Source: Gammaproteobacteria bacterium (GTDB lineage: Bacteria > Pseudomonadota > Gammaproteobacteria > UBA4575). From it: 64,000 nt of DNA. Shown here in pieces: positions 51,763 to 61,982 of this stretch. Position numbers and translations under genes: made by a program. How positions within the stretch are numbered: position 1 is the stretch's first letter; each line of letters begins with the position of its first letter. The stretch spans positions 1 to 64,000 of the forward strand of contig JAPOYL010000021.1 in NCBI GenBank assembly GCA_026706595.1, written 5' to 3'. The notes below the pieces were generated by a model. The model was given only the letters and a program-made list of their open reading frames with translations. It was not told where the DNA came from and searched no databases.

Positions 51763-52467
51763 CTAGGTATACATCTTGTGGGCAGCATGCCGTGCACTCA
51801 TGACAGCCGAAGTGACAATCAAAGAAAGCGTGATCAGTATTACACCTAGTGCCAGCGCCAGTTCGATGTTCCCCTTGCTGGTCTCAAGCGCTATGGAGGT
51901 GGTCATCACACGGGTGTTGTGATTGATATTGCCACCAACAATCAACACCGCACCCACTTCGGCAATTGCCCGGCCGAATCCTGCAAACACGTTGGTCACC
52001 AAACTATATCGAGTTTCCCATAAAAGGGTGTTCATCATGTTTGGGGACTTGGCACCAAGTGCACGCAGTTGTGCATGGAATTCATCATTGGCATCCATGA
52101 CGGTTTGGCGTGTCAGTGCAGCGATAATTGGCGTGACCAGAAACACCTGCGCGATGACCATGGCCGTCGGCGTGAACAGCAAGCCCAGTGCTCCTAGCGG
52201 GCCTGAGCGAGAGAGAATCAGGTAAACCACCAAGCCCACAACGACAGGCGGCAGACCCATGAATGTATTCAGCAAGGCGACAAGCAGGCCACGTCCAAAA
52301 AACCTGTACAAGGCAAGAGCTGCGCCCAGTGGCAAGCCGATCAGTCCGGCAATAAATACTGCTGTCAGGCTAACCTGTAAAGATAGCCCAACGATCTCTA
52401 TCAGGTCCGGGTCGAGTTGTATGATCAGCTGGATGGCTTTTAGAAAAGCTTGTGAGAAATCGTTCAA
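51763..52467 (-). CDS. tupB: ABC transporter permease (TupB-like)
   Basis: GLPLGAALALYRFFGRGLLVALLNTFMGLPPVVVGLVVYLILSRSGPLG; GRAIAEVGAVLIVGGNINHNTRVMTTSIALETSKGNIELALALG. Confidence 0.9.
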   Translation of the reverse strand: MNDFSQAFLKAIQLIIQLDPDLIEIVGLSLQVSLTAVFIAGLIGLPLGAALALYRFFGRGLLVALLNTFMGLPPVVVGLVVYLILSRSGPLGALGLLFTPTAMVIAQVFLVTPIIAALTRQTVMDANDEFHAQLRALGAKSPNMMNTLLWETRYSLVTNVFAGFGRAIAEVGAVLIVGGNINHNTRVMTTSIALETSKGNIELALALGVILITLSLIVTSAVMSARHAAHKMYT

Positions 52468-52902
52468 AATGAGTGCTGTATTGCCGTACTGGTTACAGAG
52501 TGATTCCGGCTGATCTGTTCAGGGTCCCTGGTGTCGCCACTGCAAATGTCGGTCTGTACCTGCTGTGCAGGGAATGATCATGATCCCTTAACAATTGTGG
52601 TGTAACCTGTCTTGCACAGGAAAGCGCATGTTCCTCTTGCGTGTTGTTGTAAAGCTTCCGGTGCCCGGCCATGGCATACACATACGGCGGAGCCTCGCGA
52701 ATTCAGGTGTCCCGTATTGTGGTTGGCTCCCGCTGCTCCTGTGTACAGGAATTGACCGGCAAAAAAGCCAGAATGGCCGCAAATCTGTACATGAGTGTGA
52801 TTGCTTTGTGGGCAGTTGTACGAAGTGTACAATACCCGGTTCTAAAACCATGTCAAACGATAATTCAGCAACAAAAAAAGCCTCTGGTCTGGGAGGTCAC
52901 TG

Positions 52903-53289
52903 ATGGATGGTGTGCCCGATGACCGTGTCTATTCGTCTCAGCATGTGTGGTTGAAGATGCAGGATGCCGGCACAGCAATGATGGGCATCACAGAATTTGC
53001 CCAGTCAGAACTGGGAGACATCGTCTTTGTTGAACCTCCTGATCTAAATCATGAATATCGAGCGGACGAGGCCTGTGCGGTAGTGGAATCGGTTAAAACT
53101 GCCAGCGAGGTGTACATGCCTGTGGATGGGAAAGTAATTGAAATCAATGAAGATTTGCTGGATTCTCCGGAAATGATGAATGAATTACCCTACGAGAAGG
53201 GATGGCTTTGCAAGATAGAGTTGCTGGGCGACACATCGATTGACAGCCTGCTTGATGCAAGCCAATATGAAGATCACATATCTTTATAG
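52903..53289 (+). CDS. gcvH: Glycine cleavage system H protein (lipoyl carrier)
   Basis: VPDDRVYSSQHVWLKMQDAGTAMMGITEFAQSELGDIVFVEPPDLN; lipoylation site VVESVKTASEVYMPVDG. Confidence 0.92.
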   Translation: MDGVPDDRVYSSQHVWLKMQDAGTAMMGITEFAQSELGDIVFVEPPDLNHEYRADEACAVVESVKTASEVYMPVDGKVIEINEDLLDSPEMMNELPYEKGWLCKIELLGDTSIDSLLDASQYEDHISL

Positions 53290-53410
53290 CCGGAGCACAA
53301 AACTTATTCTAAAGAGCGAGGTCACATTTTGTGAACCTGATAGAAGCTGACAACCTCACTCAGAATGTTGCCAAGCCAATACGAATGCGCCTGTTACAGG
53401 AGAGATAAAA

Positions 53411-53920
53411 ATGGCAAAGATCACCCTTCAAGGAAATGAGATGCGCACCAATGGAAGCCTGCCGAACGTTGGCTCAAGTGCGCCGGACTTTGCGCTGGTG
53501 AACAAGGATCTGGAAAATGTGTCTCTTTCTGCGTTCCCGGGCAAAAGGAAAATACTGAGCATTGTTCCCAGCCTTGATACGCCGGTTTGTGCCATATCAA
53601 CAAAGAAATTCGATGATTTTGCAAAAGAGCATGATGACACAGCGATCCTGATTATTTCTGCAGACCTGCCATTTGCAATGTCCCGGTTTTGTGTTTCCGA
53701 GAATCTGGAGCACGTGACCTCACTTTCTATCATGCGCTCCCAGGAGTTCTCCAGGGATTACGGCGTACTTATAGAAGATGGGCCGCTCGCGGGAATTACA
53801 GCGCGTGCAATCGTGGTACTAGACCAGAAAAATCAGGTTGTCCACACAGAGCTTGTTGGTGAGATTGCGCACGAACCGGATTATAAAGCTGCCATACAGG
53901 CACTCGGCAGCGTATCTTAA
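53411..53920 (+). CDS. tpx: Thiol peroxidase (Tpx)
   Basis: MAKITLQGNEMRTNGSLPNVGSSAPDFALVNKDLENVSLSAFPGKRKILSIVPSLDTPVCAISTKKF. Confidence 0.96.
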   Translation: MAKITLQGNEMRTNGSLPNVGSSAPDFALVNKDLENVSLSAFPGKRKILSIVPSLDTPVCAISTKKFDDFAKEHDDTAILIISADLPFAMSRFCVSENLEHVTSLSIMRSQEFSRDYGVLIEDGPLAGITARAIVVLDQKNQVVHTELVGEIAHEPDYKAAIQALGSVS

Positions 53921-54663
53921 CTCGAGTTTTCAAACACATCAGCAACCGAATTTCTTGCTAGTTGAGCAAGCTGTTTTCTCGGCTGGCCTTCACTCGATAT
54001 GGGCTCACACAGAGTCAGTTCAACTGCTGTGCGCTTGGCAGACATGATCCGGAAAGCGTGTCTCACCAGATTACGGTTGTCAACGAACGGTACAACTGGG
54101 TTGACGCCACTGGCATGCGGGTAGCGAATTGCCACTGGTTGAATCGTAGACTTCGTTTCAATGGCAGCAGCGAATAGGCGGGGATGAAACGCATGCACAC
54201 GAGTCCCGTCAGTAGTCTTGGCTTCGGGGAAGGAAGCAACACTATGCCCTGCGCGGAGTCTTTCCTGCATCAGGTGTATCGCTTCCAGTGCGCCGGTTTT
54301 GGATCCTCGGTGGATGAAAAGGGTGCCGGATTTGGCGGCAAGGGTCCCTACCACAGGCCACTTGCGAACCTCCACCTTGGACAAAAACGAAACTGGCAAT
54401 ACGGAAGCAACGATCACGATGTCTAGCCAGGACACGTGATTTGCCACCACAAATGCCGGTGATTTTTGTGGTGTGCCATGCACGGTAAGATCAAGGCCAA
54501 TGATTTTTGCCACCTTGGACAGCCAGTCCTGGATGATCCTGTGCTGTTTTTCAGTCAGGTCAAATCTCTCTACATCACCCAGTGCGGTGTAGCATATGTG
54601 AATGCCTTTGAGGAGATGGATAAGCAGGCGGAGTAACCGAAATGTCCCTCTGAATATATTCAT
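53917..54663 (-). CDS. 1-acyl-sn-glycerol-3-phosphate acyltransferase (PlsC family)
   Basis: FVVANHVSWLDIVIVASVLPVSFLSKVEVRKWPVVGTLAAKSGTLFIHRGSK; SFPEAKTTDG. Confidence 0.9.
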   Translation of the reverse strand: MNIFRGTFRLLRLLIHLLKGIHICYTALGDVERFDLTEKQHRIIQDWLSKVAKIIGLDLTVHGTPQKSPAFVVANHVSWLDIVIVASVLPVSFLSKVEVRKWPVVGTLAAKSGTLFIHRGSKTGALEAIHLMQERLRAGHSVASFPEAKTTDGTRVHAFHPRLFAAAIETKSTIQPVAIRYPHASGVNPVVPFVDNRNLVRHAFRIMSAKRTAVELTLCEPISSEGQPRKQLAQLARNSVADVFENSS

Positions 54664-54692
54664 CGAATCAAACGCGATGACGTCCTGCGGTT

Positions 54693-56771
54693 TTATTGCG
54701 GAGTTCCGGTATCCGGTATGGCGCTTTGCAATTCAGCCAGGCTCGTAACCGGAGATTTGCACTGCATGCCTTCACAAATGTATGCAACGACACCTTCCGG
54801 GGCCGGCTTGAGGAATTTCTTTTCTTCCAGTGCAGCCGGCAAATCTTTTTCGTCTGCATCAATGGCAAATACCAGCCGCCGGGGCTGATAACCCAGCGAG
54901 CACTGCTGTTGCCATTTTTCGAGGTGGCTCTTTTCCCCACGTAAAATAATGATTTGCAGAGGATGGCATTGCTCTTCGTAAGCAGTGATCAGGCTGGCAT
55001 GTCCCATAGGTGCATGTGTGACAGCCTGACCTGCAAACTGCAACACACGTTCTGTCGCATCCAGGTACTCTGTTTTCCCCAACAAGTACCCTAGGCGGGC
55101 CAAGGCTGTAGCGGCAATTCCGTTGCCAGAAGGCATGGCCTCGTCGCTCAGTGTTTTGGACCGCTGTATGAGCCGTTCATGATCTATGGAAGTGAAGTAG
55201 AAGCCACCAACGGCATTGTCTTCAAATTTGTCCAGTAGAACATTGGCAATATCACAGGCCCAGTTCAAGTCACGGGTACACCAGCGCACCTGCAGGATTT
55301 CCAAAATGGCGTCCAGCAGGAACGAGTAGTCATCCAGGTACGCATCGAGGTGGGCCGTACCGTCTTTATACGTTGCTGCCAAGTGTTGGCTGGTCCACAT
55401 TGTGTTTCGTAAACAATCCAAAGCACGCTGTGCCGATTGTATATATTCGGATTTTCCCAGTACCCGACCGGCAATGACCATGCCGCGTATCATCAGGGCA
55501 TTCCAGCTGCTCAGGATCTTTTCATCACGGCCGGGGCGTACGCGCTGCTCGCGCTGGGATAAAAGTTTCTGCTTGGCCTGGCTGATCAGGGCATCGAACT
55601 TCTCTTCACTGACGGAAGTGCGTTGGCATACCTCATCCTTGTTTACGAAGGTATGCAGATGATATCTGCCTTCAAAATTGGTATCCCGGTCCAAACCATA
55701 GTGCGGTGCAAATACAGCGTACTCTTCACGGCTGAGCAACTGCTCAACCTGTTCACGGTCCCAGACATAGTACTTGCCTTCGCTGCCCTCAGAATCTGCG
55801 TCTAGGGAGGAATAGTATCCTCCCTCGGGTGATTGCATCTCGCGCATTACCCATTGTGCAGTAGCCTCGCACACGTTCTTGAACTGTTCTGTGCCGGTCA
55901 AGGCAAATCCCTGAGCGTATAAAGCCAGCAAAGGACCATTGTCGTACAGCATTTTTTCAAAGTGGGGAATCATCCAGTGGGAATCCACCGAGTACCGGCA
56001 AAAGCCGCCCCCAACCTGGTCAAAAAGACCGCCTGCTGCCATTTTCTCCAAGGTGTAGAGTGCCGCGTGCAATGAGCGGGGGCTGTCCTGTCCTGATTGT
56101 GAGTAGTAGCGCAACAGCCGGTCGATATGAGTAGGGTGAGGAAACTTGGGCGCATCCCCAAAGCCGCCATCCCTCGCATCAAAGGCCTGTTCTATCTGTT
56201 GGTTGCACGTCTTGAAGAGGTCAGGAGAGAGATCCGTCTTCGTATAGCTTGGCTCATGAATTTGTTGAAGTACATTTTGTATGGATTGGTTTTGCGCCTT
56301 GATTTCTTCAAGTCGCTGTTGATAAACACCTGAGATATGCTGCAATAGGTCCCTGAATGCCGGCAGCCCATGGCGTGCCTCGTTGGGGAAGTATGTGCCT
56401 CCGAAAAAGGGTACCTGGTCATCTGGGGTCAGGAACATGGTGAGTGGCCAGCCCCCCGTACGCTGTGTAAGTACATACTGGGCAGTCTGGTAAATTTTAT
56501 CGATGTCCGGGCGTTCTTCGCGATCGATTTTGATGTTAATGAATAATTCATTCATTATTTTTGCCGTGGCCTCATCCTCAAAAGATTCGTGTGCCATGAC
56601 GTGGCACCAGTGGCAGGCGGAATACCCGATCGACAATAGAATCGGCTTGTTTTCCTGCCTGGCCCGCTCAAGGGCTTCATTACCCCACGGGTACCACTCC
56701 ACGGGGTTGTCGGCATGCTGAAGCAAGTAGGGACTGGTTTGCCCAGCCAGATGGTTTTTGGCTTGAATCAT
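54693..56771 (-). CDS. Thioredoxin domain-containing protein, YyaL/DUF255 (spermatogenesis-associated protein 20-like)
   Basis: [61 protein letters not shown]. Confidence 0.95.
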   Translation of the reverse strand: MIQAKNHLAGQTSPYLLQHADNPVEWYPWGNEALERARQENKPILLSIGYSACHWCHVMAHESFEDEATAKIMNELFINIKIDREERPDIDKIYQTAQYVLTQRTGGWPLTMFLTPDDQVPFFGGTYFPNEARHGLPAFRDLLQHISGVYQQRLEEIKAQNQSIQNVLQQIHEPSYTKTDLSPDLFKTCNQQIEQAFDARDGGFGDAPKFPHPTHIDRLLRYYSQSGQDSPRSLHAALYTLEKMAAGGLFDQVGGGFCRYSVDSHWMIPHFEKMLYDNGPLLALYAQGFALTGTEQFKNVCEATAQWVMREMQSPEGGYYSSLDADSEGSEGKYYVWDREQVEQLLSREEYAVFAPHYGLDRDTNFEGRYHLHTFVNKDEVCQRTSVSEEKFDALISQAKQKLLSQREQRVRPGRDEKILSSWNALMIRGMVIAGRVLGKSEYIQSAQRALDCLRNTMWTSQHLAATYKDGTAHLDAYLDDYSFLLDAILEILQVRWCTRDLNWACDIANVLLDKFEDNAVGGFYFTSIDHERLIQRSKTLSDEAMPSGNGIAATALARLGYLLGKTEYLDATERVLQFAGQAVTHAPMGHASLITAYEEQCHPLQIIILRGEKSHLEKWQQQCSLGYQPRRLVFAIDADEKDLPAALEEKKFLKPAPEGVVAYICEGMQCKSPVTSLAELQSAIPDTGTPQ

Positions 56772-56866
56772 GTTTATGATGCGCTCACTGTTTTAGCATG
56801 TCCCGTACGCGGATTTTGCAGCATGCCGGGCATGAGTCCGGAAACTTAAGTGTATATTGATGTGAC

Positions 56867-57667
56867 ATGTTGAATTTCCCGGATATCGACCCCGTCATCT
56901 TTTCCCTTGGTCCGCTGAAGCTTCACTGGTATGGCCTGATGTATGCCATCGGGTTTCTGGCATTCTGGGGCTTGGCCCATACTCTTGCAAAAAAAGAGCA
57001 TACAGTAGTACAGCCTGATGATGTTGGCGATCTTTTTTTTTACGGCATGCTGGGTGTTGTAATCGGCGGCCGTCTGGGCTCGGTACTGTTCTACAATTTT
57101 TCCTATTTTCTTGGAGACCCGCTTTACCTGTTCAGGATCTGGGAAGGGGGGATGAGCTTTCATGGGGGGTTGCTGGGTGTCATCGTCGTGCTATGGGTTT
57201 TTCACCGGAAAAAAGGATGCAGTTTTCTGCATTTATGTGATTTCGTAGCGCCCGCCGTCCCTGTAGGCCTGGGGGCAGGCCGGATCGGAAATTTCATCAA
57301 TGGAGAGCTATGGGGGCGTGCCACCGATGTGCCCTGGGGAATGGTATTCCCGGGTGCGGACGCACTGGCCAGACATCCCTCGCAGCTTTATCAGGCTTTT
57401 CTGGAGGGTCTTGTACTGTTCGTGGTGCTTTGGCTCTTTGCGCAAAAACCCCGTCCGGTTGGTTCTGTAGCCGGTTTGTTCCTGCTGCTGTACGGGGTGT
57501 TTAGATTTTTAGTGGAGTTCGTACGGGAGCCGGACATAAACCTGGGGTTTATCGCCTTTGACTGGCTGACGATGGGACAGCTTTTAACGCTGCCCATGAT
57601 CTTGGTAGGCTTGGCACTGATGTATCAGGCATACAGAAAATCTGGAGCGCCGCACCGGGCACACTGA
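56867..57667 (+). CDS. lgt: Prolipoprotein diacylglyceryl transferase
   Basis: [74 protein letters not shown]. Confidence 0.97.
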   Translation: MLNFPDIDPVIFSLGPLKLHWYGLMYAIGFLAFWGLAHTLAKKEHTVVQPDDVGDLFFYGMLGVVIGGRLGSVLFYNFSYFLGDPLYLFRIWEGGMSFHGGLLGVIVVLWVFHRKKGCSFLHLCDFVAPAVPVGLGAGRIGNFINGELWGRATDVPWGMVFPGADALARHPSQLYQAFLEGLVLFVVLWLFAQKPRPVGSVAGLFLLLYGVFRFLVEFVREPDINLGFIAFDWLTMGQLLTLPMILVGLALMYQAYRKSGAPHRAH

Positions 57668-57670
57668 GCC

Positions 57671-58465
57671 ATGCAGCAATACCTCGAATTATTGAAACAT
57701 GTCATGGAGCAAGGCGTGGAAAAAGGGGATCGCACCGGTACCGGTACGGTTTCTGTATTTGGCTACCAGATGAGGTTCGATTTAGCCGATGGCTTTCCTC
57801 TTTTGACAACCAAAAAGCTTCACCTGAAGTCAATCATCCATGAATTGCTATGGTTTTTGAGGGGCGAGACCAATATTGCCTACCTGCAAAGAAATGGCGT
57901 TTCAATCTGGGACCAGTGGGCTGATGAAAATGGAGATTTGGGGCCGGTTTATGGTGCGCAGTGGCGCAGCTGGTCCTGTGCAGACGGCAGCACGGTTGAT
58001 CAGATCAGTACCCTGATCGAGAACCTGAGGGAAAACCCGTTATCAAGGAGACATATCGTCAGTGCCTGGAATGTCGGTGCACTGGATGCCATGGCGCTAC
58101 CGCCCTGCCATGCTTTTTTTCAATTCTATGTCGCTCAGAACCGGCTTTCGTGTCAGCTCTACCAACGCAGCGCAGATGTTTTTCTGGGTGTGCCGTTCAA
58201 TATTGCTTCCTATGCACTGCTGTTGCTGATGGTTGCCCAGGTGACGGGCTATCGGGCCGGTGAATTCGTACACACCTTTGGTGACGTGCACCTCTACAAC
58301 AACCATTTTGAACAGGCACGTGAACAACTAAAACGAACTCCCTACGATTTGCCCAAGATGCACATAAATCCGGAAGTAAGTTCAATTTTTGATTATGTGT
58401 ATGAAGATTTTGAGCTCCAGAATTACCAGTGTCATGACCATATATCAGCCCCGGTGGCAGTCTAG
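57671..58465 (+). CDS. thyA: Thymidylate synthase
   Basis: [80 protein letters not shown]. Confidence 0.98.
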   Translation: MQQYLELLKHVMEQGVEKGDRTGTGTVSVFGYQMRFDLADGFPLLTTKKLHLKSIIHELLWFLRGETNIAYLQRNGVSIWDQWADENGDLGPVYGAQWRSWSCADGSTVDQISTLIENLRENPLSRRHIVSAWNVGALDAMALPPCHAFFQFYVAQNRLSCQLYQRSADVFLGVPFNIASYALLLLMVAQVTGYRAGEFVHTFGDVHLYNNHFEQAREQLKRTPYDLPKMHINPEVSSIFDYVYEDFELQNYQCHDHISAPVAV

Positions 58466-58980
58466 TGCCGGATGCGGAGATTATTGTAATTGCCGCCATG
58501 ACTCATCAGGGTGTCATAGGGAAAAACAATGCGATGCCCTGGCATTTGCCTGCAGACCTGCAGCGCTTCAAAAAGATCACCATGGGCTACCCCATGGTAA
58601 TGGGGCGAAAAACCTTTGAATCCCTGCCTGGTGTATTGCCGGGTCGACGGCATGTGGTGCTTACCCGAAACCGGGATTACCTTGCAAAGGGCTGTGATGT
58701 TGTGACCTGCTGGGAAGAGGCGGAGGCCCTGCTGGCGGGGTCGGGAAAAATATTCGTGATCGGCGGGGCCGAAGTTCATGCGCTCGTGCTGCCCTTCGCG
58801 CAGCAACTGTACCTTACGTTCGTCCACGCAGATCTGGAAGGGGATACCTATTTCCCGCAATGGGAGGATGAAGGTCACTGGCAGGAGGTTCACCGTGAAT
58901 TTCGCCCCAAGGACGAGAAGAACCGCTATGACCTGGAATATGTCGAGTACCTGCGAACCAGTGACAGCATAAGGAACTGA
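58465..58980 (+). CDS. folA: Dihydrofolate reductase (GTG start, overlaps thyA stop)
   Basis: IIVIAAMTHQGVIGKNNAMPWHLPADLQRFKKITMGYPMVMGRKTFESLPGVLPGR. Confidence 0.95.
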   Translation: MPDAEIIVIAAMTHQGVIGKNNAMPWHLPADLQRFKKITMGYPMVMGRKTFESLPGVLPGRRHVVLTRNRDYLAKGCDVVTCWEEAEALLAGSGKIFVIGGAEVHALVLPFAQQLYLTFVHADLEGDTYFPQWEDEGHWQEVHREFRPKDEKNRYDLEYVEYLRTSDSIRN

Positions 58981-59014
58981 GCGACATTGGCAGGCTCATT
59001 GGCCAAAGCCCAGG

Positions 59015-59887
59015 TCAGCCTAGGGTTGTTGAAGAGCCGGGGTGCAAGGATGGCATGGCCGGAATGGCCCGCTTGGCCTCACACGTAATCTGGTATTTCC
59101 TGTATTCGGTCCCACTGATATTTACAGCCGTCAGGGCCCCGCCCCAAAGGCATCCTGTGTCGGTGGCAATGACGTTATTTTTATCCTGATAACCGAGTGT
59201 AGACCAGTGTCCAAACACAATGGTGGTATCTTTGCTTTTTCGTGAATTCACCTCGTACCAAGGCTGTACTCCCGGCCCTTGTGTGCCCGGCGGCCCTTTT
59301 TCTGCCAGGCGCATTACACCCTGGGGATCACAGTAGCGCAGCCGTGTGAACGAGTTGGTGATCACGCGCAATCGTTCCCATCCGCTGAGAGTTTCGTCCC
59401 ATTGCTTGGGCCGGTCTCCATACATGTTATTTAAAAAGTCCATGTAATTTTCGGAACGGAGAACTCTTTCTACTTCGTGCGCATGCGCGATCGCATTCTC
59501 AATGCTCCACTGAGGAATAACTCCTGCATGCACCATGGCGATATTGAGCTTGCTGTCAAAATGTATCAGGGGGCGGTGTCTCAGCCAGTCAACAAGTTCG
59601 TCTGCATCGCTGGCATCGAGGATTGCATTGAGGCTGCTGGCTTCCGTAGTTGGCTTTATCTTTGCGTGGGCCGCCAGCAGGTGAAGATCGTGGTTGCCCA
59701 GCACGGTGGTGGCCAACCCGCCTAACGACTGGACCCAGCGGAGTGTTTCAAGTGATTTAGGGCCCCGATTTACCAGGTCACCGACAAACCACAGCTCATC
59801 AGACTTCGGATCAAATCCAATTTTCTCGACAAGTGCAGTCAGTTCATCAAAGCAGCCCTGCACATCCCCTATAGCGTAGATCGCCAT
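59015..59887 (-). CDS. apaH: Bis(5'-nucleosyl)-tetraphosphatase (symmetrical)
   Basis: MAIYAIGDVQGCFDELTALVEKIGFDPKSDELWFVGDLVNRGPKSLETLRWV; VLGNHDLHLLA. Confidence 0.97.
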   Translation of the reverse strand: MAIYAIGDVQGCFDELTALVEKIGFDPKSDELWFVGDLVNRGPKSLETLRWVQSLGGLATTVLGNHDLHLLAAHAKIKPTTEASSLNAILDASDADELVDWLRHRPLIHFDSKLNIAMVHAGVIPQWSIENAIAHAHEVERVLRSENYMDFLNNMYGDRPKQWDETLSGWERLRVITNSFTRLRYCDPQGVMRLAEKGPPGTQGPGVQPWYEVNSRKSKDTTIVFGHWSTLGYQDKNNVIATDTGCLWGGALTAVNISGTEYRKYQITCEAKRAIPAMPSLHPGSSTTLG

Positions 59888-60038
59888 GACTGAACCTCAG
59901 CTTTCAGTATTGAAAAACCGTGAAGTTTGCAATTTGGGTCAAGGCAGCCCGAAGGCGATGCACTCCACCAGCAGATCACAACACAGAGTTTAGATGTGTT
60001 TCCCGAGTGTCGGGAGTCAGAAGGCAAGGGGCAATGCG

Positions 60039-60434
60039 CTAGTGCAAAACACGGGGTGCGGCCAGGGTGAACGGATTGATTTCTGCATCGAATTCTGTGC
60101 CGTCGTCAGTCACCATCTGGTAGCTCCCTTGCATGGTGCCCACAGGTGTCTCAAGCATCGTTCCGCTGGTGTATTGAAAGGCCTCGCCAGGACGCAAATA
60201 GGGCTGTTCTCCAACCACCCCTTCACCTTTTACTTCTTGGGTCTTGCCATTGGAATCTGTGATGATCCAATGGCGTGTCATGAGCCTGGCCGGTACAAGT
60301 CCTGTGTTATGTATGGTTACTGTGTAGGCAAAAACGAACCTGTTTTGCTTTTCGTCAGCCTCAATAAATGCACTGTCCACACTTACATCAATATTATGAA
60401 TTTCTGATTTTTCCACAGTGTTTTTTTTATGCAT
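60039..60434 (-). CDS. apaG: Co2+/Mg2+ efflux protein ApaG
   Basis: FVFAYTVTIHNTGLVPARLMTRHWIITDSNGKTQEVKGEGVVGEQPYLRPGEAFQYTSG. Confidence 0.96.
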   Translation of the reverse strand: MHKKNTVEKSEIHNIDVSVDSAFIEADEKQNRFVFAYTVTIHNTGLVPARLMTRHWIITDSNGKTQEVKGEGVVGEQPYLRPGEAFQYTSGTMLETPVGTMQGSYQMVTDDGTEFDAEINPFTLAAPRVLH

Positions 60435-60463
60435 TTACACTTAGTGTGCTTCAAAAAAACATA

Positions 60464-61243
60464 TCACCCCAAGAGCAGGTTGGCAAGATTTATGTACTGT
60501 TGCACGGATATTTCCTGCGGACGATTGCGGGGATCAATGCCTGCCCGTTGCAGCTCTTTTTCCGTAACATCTTTTGCCAGGCTGTTTTTGATTGTTTTCC
60601 TTCTTTGCTGGAAAGCGGTCTTCACCAGTTGATCGAACAGCGTCCGGCTACGGATCTTTCCCAAAGTGACCGGGTCCGGCCGCATGCGTATGAAGCATGA
60701 GGTTACTTTGGGCGGCGGTGAGAACATATGAGATGCTATATCGAACAGGTTTTCCACTTTATGGTGGCTCTGCATGATCACACTAAGCCGACTGTACTCT
60801 GAGGTTTTTGGTGTTGCCGTGATTCTTTCGGCAACTTCTTTCTGAAGCATGAAATGCATGTCGGAAATCACCTCGGAAAATTGCAACAGGTGAAACAACA
60901 GGGGGGTAGAAATATTGTAAGGCAAATTGCCAATCAGACGGATCGCCTGGTCTGCCTTGGCCAGGCGATGAAAGTCGAACTTCAAAACATCACCCTGATG
61001 CAAGGTTAATGTCCCGACCCCCTGACATTGCTTGAGCAGTTCTTCAGACAGGACTTGATCAATTTCGACAGCATGCATGGCACCTGCTGCTTTCAGTACA
61101 GGCAGGGTGATGGCACCGAGTCCAGGGCCAATTTCACAAATGTTCTGTTTTGGGGCAGGCGCTATAGCCTGTGTTATCGCTGAGATCGTGGTTTTGTCTG
61201 TGAGCAGATGTTGTCCCAGACGTTTGTTGAGTTTCATGGCCAC
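60464..61243 (-). CDS. rsmA: 16S rRNA (adenine1518/1519-N6)-dimethyltransferase
   Basis: LNKRLGQHLLTDKTTISAI; ICEIGPGLGAITLPVLK; LIGNLPYNISTPLLFHLL. Confidence 0.97.
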   Translation of the reverse strand: MAMKLNKRLGQHLLTDKTTISAITQAIAPAPKQNICEIGPGLGAITLPVLKAAGAMHAVEIDQVLSEELLKQCQGVGTLTLHQGDVLKFDFHRLAKADQAIRLIGNLPYNISTPLLFHLLQFSEVISDMHFMLQKEVAERITATPKTSEYSRLSVIMQSHHKVENLFDIASHMFSPPPKVTSCFIRMRPDPVTLGKIRSRTLFDQLVKTAFQQRRKTIKNSLAKDVTEKELQRAGIDPRNRPQEISVQQYINLANLLLG

Positions 61244-61366
61244 TGTTGGTTCCTTGGCAACTTACCCAAGGCTCTGTCTTACCTTGCCCGGCTCAAAAGC
61301 ATTCATGATGGCCGCCTGCGGGAAAGGCTGTAGCCTACTGGGCACGGTATACCCTGGAGCGGCAAG

Positions 61367-61945
61367 TCAATTCTGACGCGTTGGTTTTTCAGCAGGTACT
61401 GCGGGAGGGGCAGGTTCTGTGCTTGCTGCTGCTTGTACAGGCTGCGTGTCCCCGATGAGGTCGGGGGTCCGGGTTTTCGTTTCTCGGACAGCATATGTAC
61501 AGACAATTTCATAGTGTTCCTGCTCGACCGGTTTTACCAGGGTGAGGGTAATGGTGATATCCGGATGGTAAAGCAGGAGCTGCTTGCTCTCCTTCAAGAC
61601 ATCCGATGTTGTTGAATCCGTGATTACACCAAACCGCAACCCCAGACTTTTCCCGATCTGGTTCGCAATACTGCGCAAGGCTGCCAGTGCAGTAGAGTTT
61701 TCCCTGAGCAGAAGCTGGCCCAGATGGATAACGCCCAGGGCCGAGGCATCTTTTGTGATTTCCAGTGCTTGCGCTTTGCCAGAAAGGGGTTTGAACTTGA
61801 ATGCAACCTCGCCACCATGAAGCAACTCAAATTCTTCAGTGCTGGAAATTGTAATGAAGCGGCCCAGGTCCACGGGATACGCAGCGGGGATGCAGCAACA
61901 GACCAGCAGCACTGCAAGCAGTGTGGATTTTCTTGAGTGGCTCAT
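61367..61945 (-). CDS. Hypothetical secreted protein with Pro/Ala-rich C-terminus
   Basis: Signal-peptide-like MSHSRKSTLLAVLLVCCCIPAAYPVDL; no family recognised; sits between pdxA and rsmA on the same strand. Confidence 0.6.
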   Translation of the reverse strand: MSHSRKSTLLAVLLVCCCIPAAYPVDLGRFITISSTEEFELLHGGEVAFKFKPLSGKAQALEITKDASALGVIHLGQLLLRENSTALAALRSIANQIGKSLGLRFGVITDSTTSDVLKESKQLLLYHPDITITLTLVKPVEQEHYEIVCTYAVRETKTRTPDLIGDTQPVQAAASTEPAPPAVPAEKPTRQN

Positions 61946-61982
61946 CTGCCCTTGCTGGGATGAAAGTGGTTGATCTGCATTT

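Noticed and set aside
52588-52851. Small ORFs in the tupB-gcvH gap; also considered SRP RNA, Moco or cobalamin riboswitch
   Set aside because: No codon-usage or motif support for the ORFs; the diagnostic SRP GGAAGG/AGCA loop, Moco core and B12-box context could not be found.
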